Below, one piece after another: positions 53,397 through 62,932 of a DNA stretch of 64,000 bases. A program made the position numbers and the translations under genes. The stretch is taken from NCBI RefSeq assembly GCF_000233715.2, contig NC_021184.1:2752001-2816000 (forward strand), in the 5' to 3' direction. Under the pieces are notes generated by a model. The model saw only the letters and a program-made list of their open reading frames with translations. It was not told where the DNA came from and made no database searches. How positions within the stretch are numbered: position 1 is the first letter of the stretch; each line of letters starts with the position of its first letter. The stretch comes from Desulfoscipio gibsoniae DSM 7213 (GTDB lineage: Bacteria; Bacillota; Desulfotomaculia; Desulfotomaculales; Desulfallaceae).

Positions 53397-55060
53397 GGAC
53401 TTGCTGAACCGACCTTAATTTTTAATTAAAACAGTATAATGACGGTTCCTGACAACCCAGATTATACCGAAACAGACGCCGCATAAAAAAGAACAAAAGA
53501 ACACGGAGTTTATGCTCCAAGTTCATCACTAGGAACTGCAAGCAGATCACGCTTTCAGCGGTCTCTTTTAGACGTGCCATAATACGTGCCAAACCATAGC
53601 GACGCTTGCCTTCTCCAAATTTGGCTTCTACAGCATTGCGTTCGCTGGCATCTTGCCGTTCTATGCGTCTCTGCTCTTTCTGTAGCACTTTATCAATCAG
53701 TGGTCTTCCTAGCCGTGGTCCACTGAGCCGTATGTTATATCTATCGCAGAAGCGCAGGTTTTCCCTATTCCGGTATATTTTGTCGGCTTGAACGGCTTCA
53801 GGGTAGTACCCGTACTTTTGGCGGTAATATTCCACCGATTCTTGCAAGGTTACTCCTTCATTGAAGGCATCCCAACTCAGCGTTTCCACGAAGGCGTAGC
53901 CATCTACCATACTGATAGCGACTTTCGCGCCGAACTCGACATCAGCCGTGGCCTTACCTCGGACAATGGGACGCACATGCGGCTGGCTGATGCTTACAAT
54001 GCGATCATTTATCTTGTGTTTGCGGTAGGTATACATATGGAGTTGTTGTTCATAGACCATACGTATGGTGCGCAATGTATCCTGTTGTTTCTGACTCAGA
54101 CCATGACTATCACCGGCCATAGCTAGTAGGCGGTCTACAGCACTTAGGTTGCGCCTCACATAGCGCAGCTGCTTGCCGATGGCTTTTCGGATAGCTTTTT
54201 TACCAGGCTTTCTGTTGTGAACAATGTTAAGGTAGGCTTTACGAGCTATTTGACGATAAGTACGTGGTCTTCTACCTGGCTTACCAAGAGTCTTGTGCAC
54301 GAGATCGATAATGTTATCCAACTTCTCCCTAGCTTCGTTAAGCAAGGATAAGTCAGTGGGGTAGCGTATGTCTGCCGGGGCGCAGGTGGCATCCAAGATG
54401 AGTTTGCCTTTGTTTGCTGGATATACCTCAAAAGAAGATGCTTTGCTTTCTGGGCTATTTGGTTCTTTCGCGTGCGTTTTTTTGCCACCTGAAGGCGGTT
54501 TAGGCTTGTTGTCATCGTCCTTCTTTTGCTCTTCCGCTTTCTTGGCGGCACGACAGATTTCTTCGTTGATATCTTTTAGGGTTTCAGAGCCAAAACGCTT
54601 ACGAAAGTGGACCATTAGTGAAGAATCAAATGGTGGCCGATCCTGGTATTCCCTTAGACCGATGAAGTATTGTAAGTACGGATTCTCAGTGATCTGCTCC
54701 ACTGTTTCACGGTCACTATAGCCACATTTCTCTTTAATGATTAAGGCACCAAGGGCCATTCTGACGGGTTTAGCCAACTGTCCACGGTTGCTGGGAAAAA
54801 GATTGGCATAGCGTTCTTCGATGCTTTCCCAGGGGATAATTTTAGCTAGTTTTACCCAGCGGTTATCAGCTCTTAATTTGCCTTCAAAAGGCAATATAAA
54901 TTCTTCAAGATAATATTGGTTTTCCACTTTACGGAACATATTTTTTGCCTCCAGGTGCACGGTTTTTGCAATCTTTACCGCATTTTCCATGCATCTTATT
55001 TCGACAAATATGCTCCTAAATCCTTGATTTTATTGGGTTTTTGTTTGGTTCAGCAAGCCC
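53397..55060 (-). mobile_element. Complete IS5/IS1182-like insertion sequence, 1664 bp
   Basis: Terminal inverted repeats of 14 bp, GGACTTGCTGAACC (53397-53410) and GGGCTTGCTGAACC (complement of 55047-55060), match at 13 positions. They are flanked by a direct 6-bp duplication TAATTC (53391-53396 and 55061-55066). One transposase gene fills the element. Intact ends and an open reading frame suggest recent insertion and possible mobility. It inserted between the glcD remnant and the haloperoxidase gene without breaking either. Confidence 0.88.
53422..54939 (-). CDS. IS5/IS1182-family transposase, 505 aa
   Basis: A DDE transposase. The N-terminal InsH-like domain (MALGALIIKEKCGYSDRETV, then LQYFIGLREYQDRPPFDSS) precedes a charged linker rich in Lys, Asp and Pro (residues about 135-175). 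The catalytic part includes LILDATCAPADIRYPTDLSL with the first Asp, EAVQADKIYRNRENLRFC with the second, and RQDASERNAVEAKFGEGKRR with the Glu. The start at 54939 has GGAGG 8 nt upstream; the ATG at 54990 has none. The reading frame is intact. Confidence 0.9.
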   Translation of the reverse strand: MFRKVENQYYLEEFILPFEGKLRADNRWVKLAKIIPWESIEERYANLFPSNRGQLAKPVRMALGALIIKEKCGYSDRETVEQITENPYLQYFIGLREYQDRPPFDSSLMVHFRKRFGSETLKDINEEICRAAKKAEEQKKDDDNKPKPPSGGKKTHAKEPNSPESKASSFEVYPANKGKLILDATCAPADIRYPTDLSLLNEAREKLDNIIDLVHKTLGKPGRRPRTYRQIARKAYLNIVHNRKPGKKAIRKAIGKQLRYVRRNLSAVDRLLAMAGDSHGLSQKQQDTLRTIRMVYEQQLHMYTYRKHKINDRIVSISQPHVRPIVRGKATADVEFGAKVAISMVDGYAFVETLSWDAFNEGVTLQESVEYYRQKYGYYPEAVQADKIYRNRENLRFCDRYNIRLSGPRLGRPLIDKVLQKEQRRIERQDASERNAVEAKFGEGKRRYGLARIMARLKETAESVICLQFLVMNLEHKLRVLLFFFMRRLFRYNLGCQEPSLYCFN

Positions 55061-55083
55061 TAATTCGTAGATGGCGATGAAGA

Positions 55084-56685
55084 TTAAATAATGATGCTGG
55101 TCCCGTCAAACTTGGTGAGGGTAAAGCCGCGAAAATCCTCATTATAGGTGTTCCTGTAATCCTGCAGGATGCCAATGGCCACCGCTTCACCCAGCTTTAA
55201 ACCCTCAATCCCGTCGGAGCGCCAGTGGATACCTGCATAATCGCGGCCAAAGGAGATATTGGCGGCCAGTTTGTTCAATTCCCCACCAACCGTTAAAGGC
55301 GGGCCCTGGAAAGGAACCAGCGAGAGGCCGTCGGAACTGGCTGCAACCGGATTGGGGACAACAAAGGATTCATTAAAGAACGCCTTCAGCATGGTAACCC
55401 CGGCCCCGGCAATGCAGGCGTGGCCGGCTGGATAGGCCGGATGGGCGGGGCAGCCTTCCGGATAAGCCTGGGGCAACAGGTAGGTGTCAAACCTGCTGAA
55501 GACTTCGCCAACCGCCTGGGAATCAAGCAGTTCCTGGTTAATTGAATAGCTGGCGGCGCCCGTTAAAAGATTTTGAACGCGTCCGCCGAACTCCTCGGGC
55601 CGGAGCCGACGATGGACCAGCCATTTCTGGAACCAGGCGGCCTCCGTCGCCGCCCGCGCCGCCCGGGCCACCAAATCCAGAATATGCGGACTACCAAAGG
55701 TGGCAAAGCCGACCTGGGTTAACGAACGCAAATAGGGATTGGGCAGATCCAGTGCTCTCTGCCCAAAACCAAGCAGAATCAAACAAGCGCCGAGAACACC
55801 CTGGTAGGAGAAATCCAGGTGAACATATTCGCCCAAATCACGACCGCTGCGAATATAACGAGGTGTGGGGTCGAATACATTTGAGGTTGCCGGAGCAAAA
55901 CCGTTTTGGATGCTCAGCCAATCCTGGTACGAGGTCAGGTGGTCGTCGCCGGCCGCCGTTGTACGATATCGCTGGACGATGGTTTTAGCCCCGAAGGGAA
56001 TGTCCTGCCATAGAAACTGGGAAATATAAGGCCCCACCAGGTCACTGGGCGTATTTCCCCGGAATAAGGTCCCCGTGGTGACCATTCCATTGACTTTTGA
56101 CCCGCGAAAATCTGAAAAATCCGATAGATCAGAAGCAGCCGCGATGGTCAGCGGATCGGTGTCGTAATCTGCGAAAGGCACATCACGGGTTAGCGCCTGC
56201 CAGTACAGTTCGGCCATCTCACCGGCAATCTGGACGCTGCTGAAGGCCGGTGCCGGAATCATACCCAAATGATGAGAATCAGATCCCGCCAGATCGAATG
56301 CATAAGCGGCCTGGGGATTAACAAGCTTGGTAACCCCTCCCAAAGTTATAAACTCTAAATCGTCCGGGTCACCGGTCGATAATGCCCTAATCAAGTCCCT
56401 ATAGTTATTAAGGTTAACTTCGCCAAGTTGATTATGCGCTAACCCCTTGGAATAGTTGCCGATTTTACTTGGAAATAAATCCTCATCACCGTTGCAGGGA
56501 TGGCCCGGGAGAGGAAGGTCCCTTTGAAAAACCGCTGCGTCCTGTCGAACTTCAAATGCTTCTTGGTTACGCTGCCGTGCACTCGTCGGCCCAATTTCAC
56601 AGCATTCCACCACGTTTAAGTTCGTGTTTGCTGTCTCCCTTTGACAAACCTCTTTTACAGCTGGTGACAATGTTTCATCACTCAT
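55084..56685 (-). CDS. Vanadium-dependent haloperoxidase homologue (PAP2 superfamily), 533 aa
   Basis: Full vanadate-site pattern of the family: K354-x7-R362-P363 in KWLVHRRLRPEEFGG, PAGH with H422 in HPAYPAGHACIAGAG, and R481-x5-H487-x3-D in GRDYAGIHWRSDG. This is the architecture of bacterial bromoperoxidase-type enzymes, which oxidise halides with hydrogen peroxide; acid phosphatases share the site, but the length and HPAYPAGH segment favour the haloperoxidase group. No signal peptide is seen. GGGG precedes the ATG. Such an enzyme is unexpected in a strict anaerobe. The gene stands alone, beside an IS, consistent with transfer; actual activity is unproven. Confidence 0.85.
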   Translation of the reverse strand: MSDETLSPAVKEVCQRETANTNLNVVECCEIGPTSARQRNQEAFEVRQDAAVFQRDLPLPGHPCNGDEDLFPSKIGNYSKGLAHNQLGEVNLNNYRDLIRALSTGDPDDLEFITLGGVTKLVNPQAAYAFDLAGSDSHHLGMIPAPAFSSVQIAGEMAELYWQALTRDVPFADYDTDPLTIAAASDLSDFSDFRGSKVNGMVTTGTLFRGNTPSDLVGPYISQFLWQDIPFGAKTIVQRYRTTAAGDDHLTSYQDWLSIQNGFAPATSNVFDPTPRYIRSGRDLGEYVHLDFSYQGVLGACLILLGFGQRALDLPNPYLRSLTQVGFATFGSPHILDLVARAARAATEAAWFQKWLVHRRLRPEEFGGRVQNLLTGAASYSINQELLDSQAVGEVFSRFDTYLLPQAYPEGCPAHPAYPAGHACIAGAGVTMLKAFFNESFVVPNPVAASSDGLSLVPFQGPPLTVGGELNKLAANISFGRDYAGIHWRSDGIEGLKLGEAVAIGILQDYRNTYNEDFRGFTLTKFDGTSIII

Positions 56686-56848
56686 TTTGGGTTCCCCTTT
56701 TTTAACGTAATATTTTAATCAATCCATAATATTTAAATTATGGTAAATTTGTTACAAGGTTTTTATTACCATTCTCAAATCAGGTAATTCCAATGTGTAT
56801 TGTCCATGTGTAATAGAAAGGGTCGTTTTTTTATACCCTTCTATATAC

Positions 56849-56886
56849 AAAAAACATAGTGATAAATTTTTATCACTATGTTTTTT
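56849..56886. terminator. Long AT-rich hairpin
   Basis: An 18-bp perfect inverted repeat (56849-56866 with 56869-56886, 2-nt spacer) with A6/T6 ends, suiting a bidirectional terminator or a small mobile-element relic. Confidence 0.6.
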
Positions 56887-57012
56887 GGCTGCGTTAAAAA
56901 AATTAATTACTTTTGCTAAATATGCAGGTCCTGCCTTTTCATATGCTTTCATTAAACCCCAAAAGGACGAAGTCCAAAGCTCTTGTAATTTTGTTGTTGA
57001 TTATACCATTTA

Positions 57013-57417
57013 TTAATCATTAATCATTGTATATGGGTTTATACTAACTAGCCCTTCGATATATCTAAAATGTTTAATATTTAAAGTAAATAACACTGCT
57101 TCGTTAATGTAAGCAGTTGCCGCTATTAGGGCATCCATTGGTTCAAGGCCATGTGAAGCACGGTATATTGATAAAAACTTACCCGCAGTAGCTGCAATTT
57201 TCCTATCAACGGGTATGTGTTCAAATATTTTAAGCAAATTGTTAATTGTTTCACAACGCTTTTCGGAAAACCTGGGCGCAGATAAAAGCTCCATTATGGT
57301 AATGGTAGAAATGTAACCTTCATATACTTCATTTTCAATGTTTTTAAGTTGTTGACGAGCCTCGGACAAGCCTTTTAAGTGATCGATAATTATATTGGTA
57401 TCAACAACCACTTTCAT
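57013..57417 (-). CDS. vapC: PIN-domain toxin VapC, 134 aa
   Basis: A PIN-fold ribonuclease toxin. The acidic active-site residues are in MKVVVDTNIIIDHLKG (Asp6), TITIMELLSAPR (Glu) and GLEPMDALIAATAYIN (Asp), with the C-terminal LFTLNIKHFRYIEGL supplying the final Asn/His region. Length is typical. It overlaps the antitoxin stop by 4 nt (ATGA). The predicted target is tRNA or rRNA, as for other VapC proteins. Confidence 0.93.
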   Translation of the reverse strand: MKVVVDTNIIIDHLKGLSEARQQLKNIENEVYEGYISTITIMELLSAPRFSEKRCETINNLLKIFEHIPVDRKIAATAGKFLSIYRASHGLEPMDALIAATAYINEAVLFTLNIKHFRYIEGLVSINPYTMIND

Positions 57418-57668
57418 CGGTCCAACCTTTTTCCAGAGTCTTTTCGTAATTCATTAACATGCAGTTTTAGATCATAATCCAAATCTGATAGCAGTCCGAA
57501 AGTTTGATCCACTATTCCTTTTTTAGCTTTCGCCGGCTTGGTCTTTAAAATGATTTTCTCATCTTCAATGTGAATCGAAAGTTTATCTCCTTCTTTTATA
57601 TTTAGAATATTTCTTGCTTCCGCCGGAATTACAATTTGTCCACGAGATGAAATTTTCACCGTATACAC
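57414..57668 (-). CDS. vapB: AbrB/SpoVT-type antitoxin VapB, 84 aa
   Basis: The antitoxin and DNA-binding partner of VapC. The N-terminal swapped-hairpin domain VKISSRGQIVIPAEARNILN, followed by IKEGDKLSIHIEDEKIIL, is the AbrB motif. The C-terminal tail, likely disordered until bound, should contact the toxin. The GTG start has GGTG 5-8 nt upstream. It likely represses its own operon. Confidence 0.92.
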   Translation of the reverse strand: MYTVKISSRGQIVIPAEARNILNIKEGDKLSIHIEDEKIILKTKPAKAKKGIVDQTFGLLSDLDYDLKLHVNELRKDSGKRLDR

Positions 57669-57773
57669 TACTTACACCTTCTTACCTTGTTTTATTTATC
57701 ATATTATATCTTAAATGCGATTTATAGTCTATGCAGCATAATATGCACCACATAAAACCTTTAATCCCAATTT

Positions 57774-59693
57774 TTAATCTTCCACCTTGAATTGTTCTGC
57801 GGCCTTTTGTAATTCCATAGCTATTGTGGCCAACTCCTGGGCCGCGTTGGTTACCTGCTGCATTGTGGAAGAGACCTCTTCCTGAGCCGCCGCCAGTTGC
57901 TGTGTATCATCGTTAACCTGGTTGCTGCCCTGGGCCATGTCCTTAACCATTTCAGAAATTTTATGAATGGCCTGAACAATATCGCTTAAGGCAGTACCCG
58001 CTTTGCCGGCTAGCTCGACCCCCTCGCCAACCATAGCCGTGCCATGATGTATGGAAACAATTGAATCTTTAACCTTGGTTTGCATTTGGTTAATTAATGC
58101 GGTTATTTCATTGGCCGCCCGGCCTGATTGCTCGGCTAATTTACGTACCTCCTCGGCCACTACCGCAAACCCCCGGCCATGTTCCCCGGCCCTGGCCGCT
58201 TCGATAGCCGCGTTCAAAGCCAACAGATTAGTCTGGTCGGCAATGCCCGTAATGGTGTTGATTATTTGGCCGATCTGCTCTGATTGATGGCCCAGTTCTT
58301 CCACTGCCCGGGAAGTAACCTTTGTATCATCGGCAATGGATTTAATCTTTTCCAGGGCCTGCTCAATAGCTTTACTGCCTGCTGCGGCCATTTGGCGCGT
58401 GTTTCTCGACTGTTCCTCTGCTAAGCGGGCATTTTCAGTAGCCTGGGCAGTTGCAGCGGCCACTTCGGTGGTTGTACCCGCCAACTCTTCAACAGTGGCT
58501 CCAACCTCTTGTCCTGATGCAGCCAGCTGCTGGCTCTGGGATGAAAGCTTTACTGAGTTATCCTGTAATTTACCCACGATTTCCCTGAGGCCGGCCACCA
58601 TCTTGTTAAATGCACCGGCCAGTTGACCGATTTCATCATTGCCGCGTACATTAATATCACGGCTTAAGTCACCGTTAGCCACATAATTTACATTGTCAAG
58701 CATTAAACTGATCGGTTTGGCAATTTGCCCCGCAAAAACCAGTGCCATTACCAGACCTAAGAGTATCGCAATTATACCTATGGTTATACCGTAACCCCGT
58801 AATGCGTAAACCGGGCCCAGAAAGTCGTTAACCGGTGAAGTAAGAGCGATTGACCAACCCATGCCTTTATAATCTCCCCAGCCGTCCAAAGGTACATAGG
58901 CAATATACTTATCTTCTCCTTCGTAAACATAGCGAGTAAACCCGGTTTCCCCGTTAACCATTTTTTCGCCGACAGCCTTTAGCGCATCGACACCCTCGTT
59001 AAAAATATTCTTGTTGAGCACCATATTTCGATCGGGGTGAGCCATAATCACACCCTGATCATTAATTACGAAAGCATAGCCATTATTTCCGGCTTCCTTT
59101 CGTAATCTGCCGAATTCATCCGCTATAACCCAAATAGTATCTTCCAGTATCAACCGGGTGGTTAAAGCCCCGATTATATTGCCGTCCCTGTCTTTAACCG
59201 GACCGGCAAAGTTAAGAATTGGTTTCCCCAGGTCCAGGGACATGCGCACGTCGGATATATACATATTACCTTTGATGGCAGGGTCAAACCATTCGGTTTC
59301 GTGCTTCATTGTTCCTACATTGCCGTCACTGTCCGCTATCTGCAGCCCGCTAACATCGGTAAGCGAAATAGAAGCGTAACAACTATAATATTGTTTAAAC
59401 TCTTGCAACGCGGCGGATTTTTCTTCCGCAGAAACATCAGGGCTGCTAATGACCGGGTTTAGAACCAAAATATTGATATCCTGACTCCGTTCATATATAT
59501 ACTTATCAATCATGTCCGAATATATTTGAGCGTCCGTCAAAAGTTTGTCCCGCGTGAAATCTACCAACATAGCCCGAGACTTGTTATATGACAGGTAGCC
59601 TATTGAAGCTACCGAAATAATTACGATCAAGGCTATAATTACAGCCAATCTGGTTCTAATGTTTAATCTCATGGTTCGGCCTTTAATGCCCAT
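57774..59693 (-). CDS. Methyl-accepting chemotaxis protein with double Cache sensor, 639 aa
   Basis: A membrane chemoreceptor. One N-terminal helix ([19 protein letters not shown]) and a second near residue 290 ([20 protein letters not shown]) flank an extracytoplasmic dCache-type domain ([34 protein letters not shown]). A HAMP domain and the signalling hairpin tip [20 protein letters not shown] follow. The start at 59693 has AAGGGGTGA; the next ATG (59672) with AAAGG upstream is an alternative. It is likely to signal through CheA/CheW encoded elsewhere; the ligand is unknown. Confidence 0.93.
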   Translation of the reverse strand: MGIKGRTMRLNIRTRLAVIIALIVIISVASIGYLSYNKSRAMLVDFTRDKLLTDAQIYSDMIDKYIYERSQDINILVLNPVISSPDVSAEEKSAALQEFKQYYSCYASISLTDVSGLQIADSDGNVGTMKHETEWFDPAIKGNMYISDVRMSLDLGKPILNFAGPVKDRDGNIIGALTTRLILEDTIWVIADEFGRLRKEAGNNGYAFVINDQGVIMAHPDRNMVLNKNIFNEGVDALKAVGEKMVNGETGFTRYVYEGEDKYIAYVPLDGWGDYKGMGWSIALTSPVNDFLGPVYALRGYGITIGIIAILLGLVMALVFAGQIAKPISLMLDNVNYVANGDLSRDINVRGNDEIGQLAGAFNKMVAGLREIVGKLQDNSVKLSSQSQQLAASGQEVGATVEELAGTTTEVAAATAQATENARLAEEQSRNTRQMAAAGSKAIEQALEKIKSIADDTKVTSRAVEELGHQSEQIGQIINTITGIADQTNLLALNAAIEAARAGEHGRGFAVVAEEVRKLAEQSGRAANEITALINQMQTKVKDSIVSIHHGTAMVGEGVELAGKAGTALSDIVQAIHKISEMVKDMAQGSNQVNDDTQQLAAAQEEVSSTMQQVTNAAQELATIAMELQKAAEQFKVED

Positions 59694-59821
59694 TCACCCC
59701 TTTCGTATCAATTTTAGTTTTATAACCGGAAAGTCGGCCTAACGCTTATTACTTATTCACTTTTAATTAGGTTCATATCCAAACCGAAAAACTCGATGGT
59801 AATGCGGCATATTTTGTTAAC

Positions 59822-59938
59822 TTATTGATTTATAATAGCTGTTTCTTCGGGATAAGTATTTTTAAAAATCAATTCGTTTAACCCCTTGATGACTGTTATG
59901 GAGTTCAGTATTTCTTCACCCACTGCTTTATTTTTCAC
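59822..59938 (-). CDS. Possible small protein, 38 aa
   Basis: A GTG frame with GGAGGG about 8 nt upstream, encoding MKNKAVGEEILNSITVIKGL and a short polar tail. It lies directly after the HD-GYP remnant on the same strand. It is helical and soluble, and not recognised. The ribosome site and start are good, but no other evidence supports it. Confidence 0.35.
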   Translation of the reverse strand: MKNKAVGEEILNSITVIKGLNELIFKNTYPEETAIINQ

Positions 59939-59984
59939 CTTGAGGTCCCTCCTTTCTTAAGAACTGCTTCATTGCATACTCCCT

Positions 59985-60278
59985 TTAAAGAATTTTAATA
60001 AATAGCCTAGCCAGGTGGGGATCAAATTGGATACCTGACTCTCTTTCAATTTCCGTTAGCGCTACGTTGGACGTTCTGGCCGAACGGTAAGTTCGGTAGC
60101 TGGTCATAGCGTCATAAGCATCTGCTATGGCTATAATCCTTGCCTCCAAAGGTATCTCTTCCCCCGCCAGGCCACCCGGATAGCCCAAACCGTCGTAGCG
60201 CTCGTGGTGGTGTAGAATAATAGGCGCTAATTTTTCAAAAGGCTTAATCTGCCCCACCACATCCATTCCTAATCCTAT
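59985..60278 (-). pseudogene. C-terminal remnant of an HD-GYP domain protein
   Basis: This encodes the second half of an HD-GYP cyclic-di-GMP phosphodiesterase domain: LGMDVVGQIKPFEKLAPIIL, HHHERYDGLGYPGGLAGEEI (which holds the GYP motif), and ARIIAIADAYDAMTSYRTYR. The upstream half with the HD metal-binding pair is missing; the frame continues to 60350 with unrelated residues. It is therefore a decayed fragment, not an enzyme. It is flanked by two chemoreceptor genes. Confidence 0.82.
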
Positions 60279-60280
60279 TT

Positions 60281-60727
60281 TCTTTGAGCGGCAGACAATC
60301 CACCAGCAAATTATAGTTCCATCCGTCATCATCCGTATTATTGTCACCACAATTTGTGATTTTTTTCACTTAAATGAACGTGGATAAGCCTTTTAAAACC
60401 TGATTATTTTCAGATTATATTCCTCGGTTACTCTTTACAAATGTCATTAAAAGCGCAACGAAACAATGTCCGATGACTGGCGTAAACAAATTCAATATGA
60501 GTGCTACGTTGCTCTCCGCATGATAATCTATATTATATTTTAACCTCTGATTAGCGGACAACGGCATGGATGTCTAACATGAAACAAATTTCACAAATTA
60601 ATAATATTAAACAATACTTCACTTATATTATCAAGTAAAAAATAACCAATTCAGCGTTAAATCATATTATTCTACAGGCTTATTTCTATAGCGCAATGAT
60701 TATGCGCCAAATTCCTGGCCGCCCGGA
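60281..60727. other. Non-coding stretch between HD-GYP remnant and chemoreceptor
   Basis: About 450 bp of AT-rich sequence with no convincing gene. It may hold further decayed parts of the HD-GYP gene, but no recognisable HD motif could be read in any frame. Confidence 0.45.
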
Positions 60728-62311
60728 TTAAACCTTGAATCTACCCACCAGGGCATTTAGCTCATCCGATAACCTGGCCATAGACTCAGCTGAAGCCGAC
60801 AATTCCTCCATAGCTGCGGTTTGTTCTTCCGTTGAGGACGCTACGTTTTGCACCCCTGAGGACATCTGTTCCGTAGCCGCCGCCACTTCCTGGATTTGCG
60901 ATGAAAGTCCCTGCACCGCGTCAATGATTCCCTTAAAGTTATCACCAACTTCACCGACAACCCGGGTACCCGCATCAACATTTTGACTGTCCCGGGCCAT
61001 AATATCCACCGCCTTTTGGGACTCAGACTGCATGGTGTTAACTAAAACTACTATTTTCTTGGCCGCGTCGGCTGATTGTTCCGCCAGCTTCCTTACTTCC
61101 TCGGCCACCACAGCAAACCCCCGCCCGTGTTCCCCGGCCCGGGCCGCCTCAATGGCAGCGTTAAGTGCCAAAAGGTTGGTTTGGTCGGCAATACTGGTAA
61201 TCAGCTCCACTATCTGGTTAATCTCGCGGGATTTGTCACTCAAGCCTTCAATAGCGGCGGCTACTCCGGCAGCGGAATCCGCAATGTTTTTCATCTGCCC
61301 GTTAACTTTAGCGATAGCCCTATTGCCTTCATTGGCCTGGTGATTTGCGTCATTCGAAACAGCCGATATATTTTGCACATGGCTATTTATCTGTTCCACC
61401 GTAGTAGAAATTTCATTCATAGCCGCAGAAGTTTCATTGGCGGAGGCTGCGGTTTGCTGAGAAATTGAGTTTAGCTGCTGGGCTGATTCCGCCACATGGT
61501 TGGACCTGTCCAATATATTGAGCACTACTTCCCTCATTTGTTTAATCATTAAATTAAAGGCGCCGGCTAGTTTACCGACTTCGTCTTTGGATCTTACTGC
61601 AATATCGGCGGTTAAATCCCCACCCGCAGTAATATTTACTGCCTTAATCAAACCAGCTACCGGGCCGGTAATACTGCGCGTAAAAAAAACAGCCATCAAT
61701 AAAGTTAGCAGCAGCACTACCCCGCTCATTAGTAATACCATCAGCCGGGTATCAATGTAAACTTGCACTGCCTCCTCATAACGCATTTGATTGCGCCCCT
61801 CCTGGTAATTAACCAGCTCAGCCATAGCATCTTTAACCTCAGCCATGGCCGGCCCGGAGCTATAGGCCAATACCGCTATGGCTTCTTCGGTCCGGTTGGC
61901 CATCCCCAGTTCGATCACTTGATTATTGGCCGATTGGGCATTATTCAATTGACTATCTACTTTGTCTAGCAGCGCCCGGCCTTGCTCGGTTTGATCAAGC
62001 TCCTTAATCTTATTAAATGACTCCTTATATTGAGCCCGCGCGGTTTCAATTTGCGTGTAGGCGCTTTGTCTGGCAGCCGGGTCATCGTTTAGCAGTATCT
62101 CCCGCATGCCAAGATTAACAGTGGATATACTGTGCAGCATATCATTGGCCAGCATGATACGGGCATTGTTAACGTTTACAATACGCTCCAGTTTGTCCTC
62201 GATACTTTTCATTTGTGACAAGCCATTATTCACCATAATCACCATAAGCAGCAGAATTATACCAAACCCAAGCCCCAGCCGCACTCCGATGTTTAAATTA
62301 GTCAACTTCAT
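60728..62311 (-). CDS. Methyl-accepting chemotaxis protein with four-helix-bundle sensor, 527 aa
   Basis: A membrane chemoreceptor. Helix 1 ([16 protein letters not shown]) and helix 2 ([20 protein letters not shown]) flank a 4HB_MCP-type sensor domain (residues about 32-185), then a HAMP domain ([20 protein letters not shown]) and a signalling hairpin with [20 protein letters not shown]. The C-terminal region holds typical methylation-helix Glu/Gln pairs. GAGGGGG lies 7 nt before the ATG, inside the preceding small frame. Confidence 0.94.
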   Translation of the reverse strand: MKLTNLNIGVRLGLGFGIILLLMVIMVNNGLSQMKSIEDKLERIVNVNNARIMLANDMLHSISTVNLGMREILLNDDPAARQSAYTQIETARAQYKESFNKIKELDQTEQGRALLDKVDSQLNNAQSANNQVIELGMANRTEEAIAVLAYSSGPAMAEVKDAMAELVNYQEGRNQMRYEEAVQVYIDTRLMVLLMSGVVLLLTLLMAVFFTRSITGPVAGLIKAVNITAGGDLTADIAVRSKDEVGKLAGAFNLMIKQMREVVLNILDRSNHVAESAQQLNSISQQTAASANETSAAMNEISTTVEQINSHVQNISAVSNDANHQANEGNRAIAKVNGQMKNIADSAAGVAAAIEGLSDKSREINQIVELITSIADQTNLLALNAAIEAARAGEHGRGFAVVAEEVRKLAEQSADAAKKIVVLVNTMQSESQKAVDIMARDSQNVDAGTRVVGEVGDNFKGIIDAVQGLSSQIQEVAAATEQMSSGVQNVASSTEEQTAAMEELSASAESMARLSDELNALVGRFKV

Positions 62312-62449
62312 TTACGCAGCCCCCTCAGCATCATTATTTTGTTTGGAGGTAATAGTATTATCTGTTAATGTTTTGCCTGTCCGACTGGTGAACACTTCCA
62401 GGGGAATAATCGGTTTGCCAGTGTCAGGCAATAAAACATCCATCTTCAT
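62312..62449 (-). CDS. Possible small protein coupled to the chemoreceptor, 45 aa
   Basis: The frame MKMDVLLPDTGKPIIPLEVF and 25 more residues ends in TAA immediately before the chemoreceptor ATG (TAAATG), and the chemoreceptor ribosome site lies inside its last codons. This stop-start arrangement is typical of translational coupling. Its own ribosome site is weak (AGAAAG). The C-terminal half is polar and probably disordered. It is not recognised. Confidence 0.4.
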   Translation of the reverse strand: MKMDVLLPDTGKPIIPLEVFTSRTGKTLTDNTITSKQNNDAEGAA

Positions 62450-62932
62450 TTTATATACTTTCTACGGGTCAATTCCTGTTATTTTGATTACTTAATCAAC
62501 CGGCAGAGCCACTTGTCCAAAATGCAGGTATGTATTACTAATAACATCCACTTATAATTGTATTAGATTATGTGTCACTACATTTGTCAATAGTAAAATA
62601 TAAAAAATATCGAACGAGGAAATAGAATGCTTAAAATTTGGTCTGGCGGGCAAGAATGTACATCATTTTGTACTATGTCAAAAAAATCTAATGGTTTTAA
62701 AGAATACACAGTTATAACTGCATAAATAATAAGGTAAATATCATTAAAAGTATAATCCAAAAAGACTATATTAAATTGACCCCGAATAAAATCAGTTGAA
62801 CTAATGAGAATATATATAAAGCAAAATACCTAAAACGCGGGTCTATCTTTAATAACCTTTCATTACTTTCAATTATTGAGGTAGCTATCATATTTAGCTA
62901 TACTTAGTGGTTCATTTGTTGGAGGAGATTTC
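62450..62932. other. AT-rich intergenic region
   Basis: 483 bp without a firm gene. A 32-codon plus-strand frame at 62627-62725 has a GAGGAAA ribosome-like site but no other support. The promoter of the following ATPase lies at 62876-62904. Confidence 0.45.
62876..62904 (+). promoter_or_regulatory. Promoter of the AAA ATPase gene
   Basis: TTGAGG (62876-62881), a 17-bp spacer and TATACT (62899-62904), 28 bp before the start codon. TAGCTA occurs twice within it. Confidence 0.55.

Noticed and set aside
56752-56952. 66-codon minus-strand frame (and an opposing frame at 56795-57016)
   Set aside because: It runs through the 18-bp perfect hairpin at 56849-56886 and has only a weak GGGG site; the frame may be a by-product of the palindrome.
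62627-62725. 32-codon plus-strand frame with GAGGAAA upstream
   Set aside because: Only the ribosome-like site supports it; too short and isolated to call.
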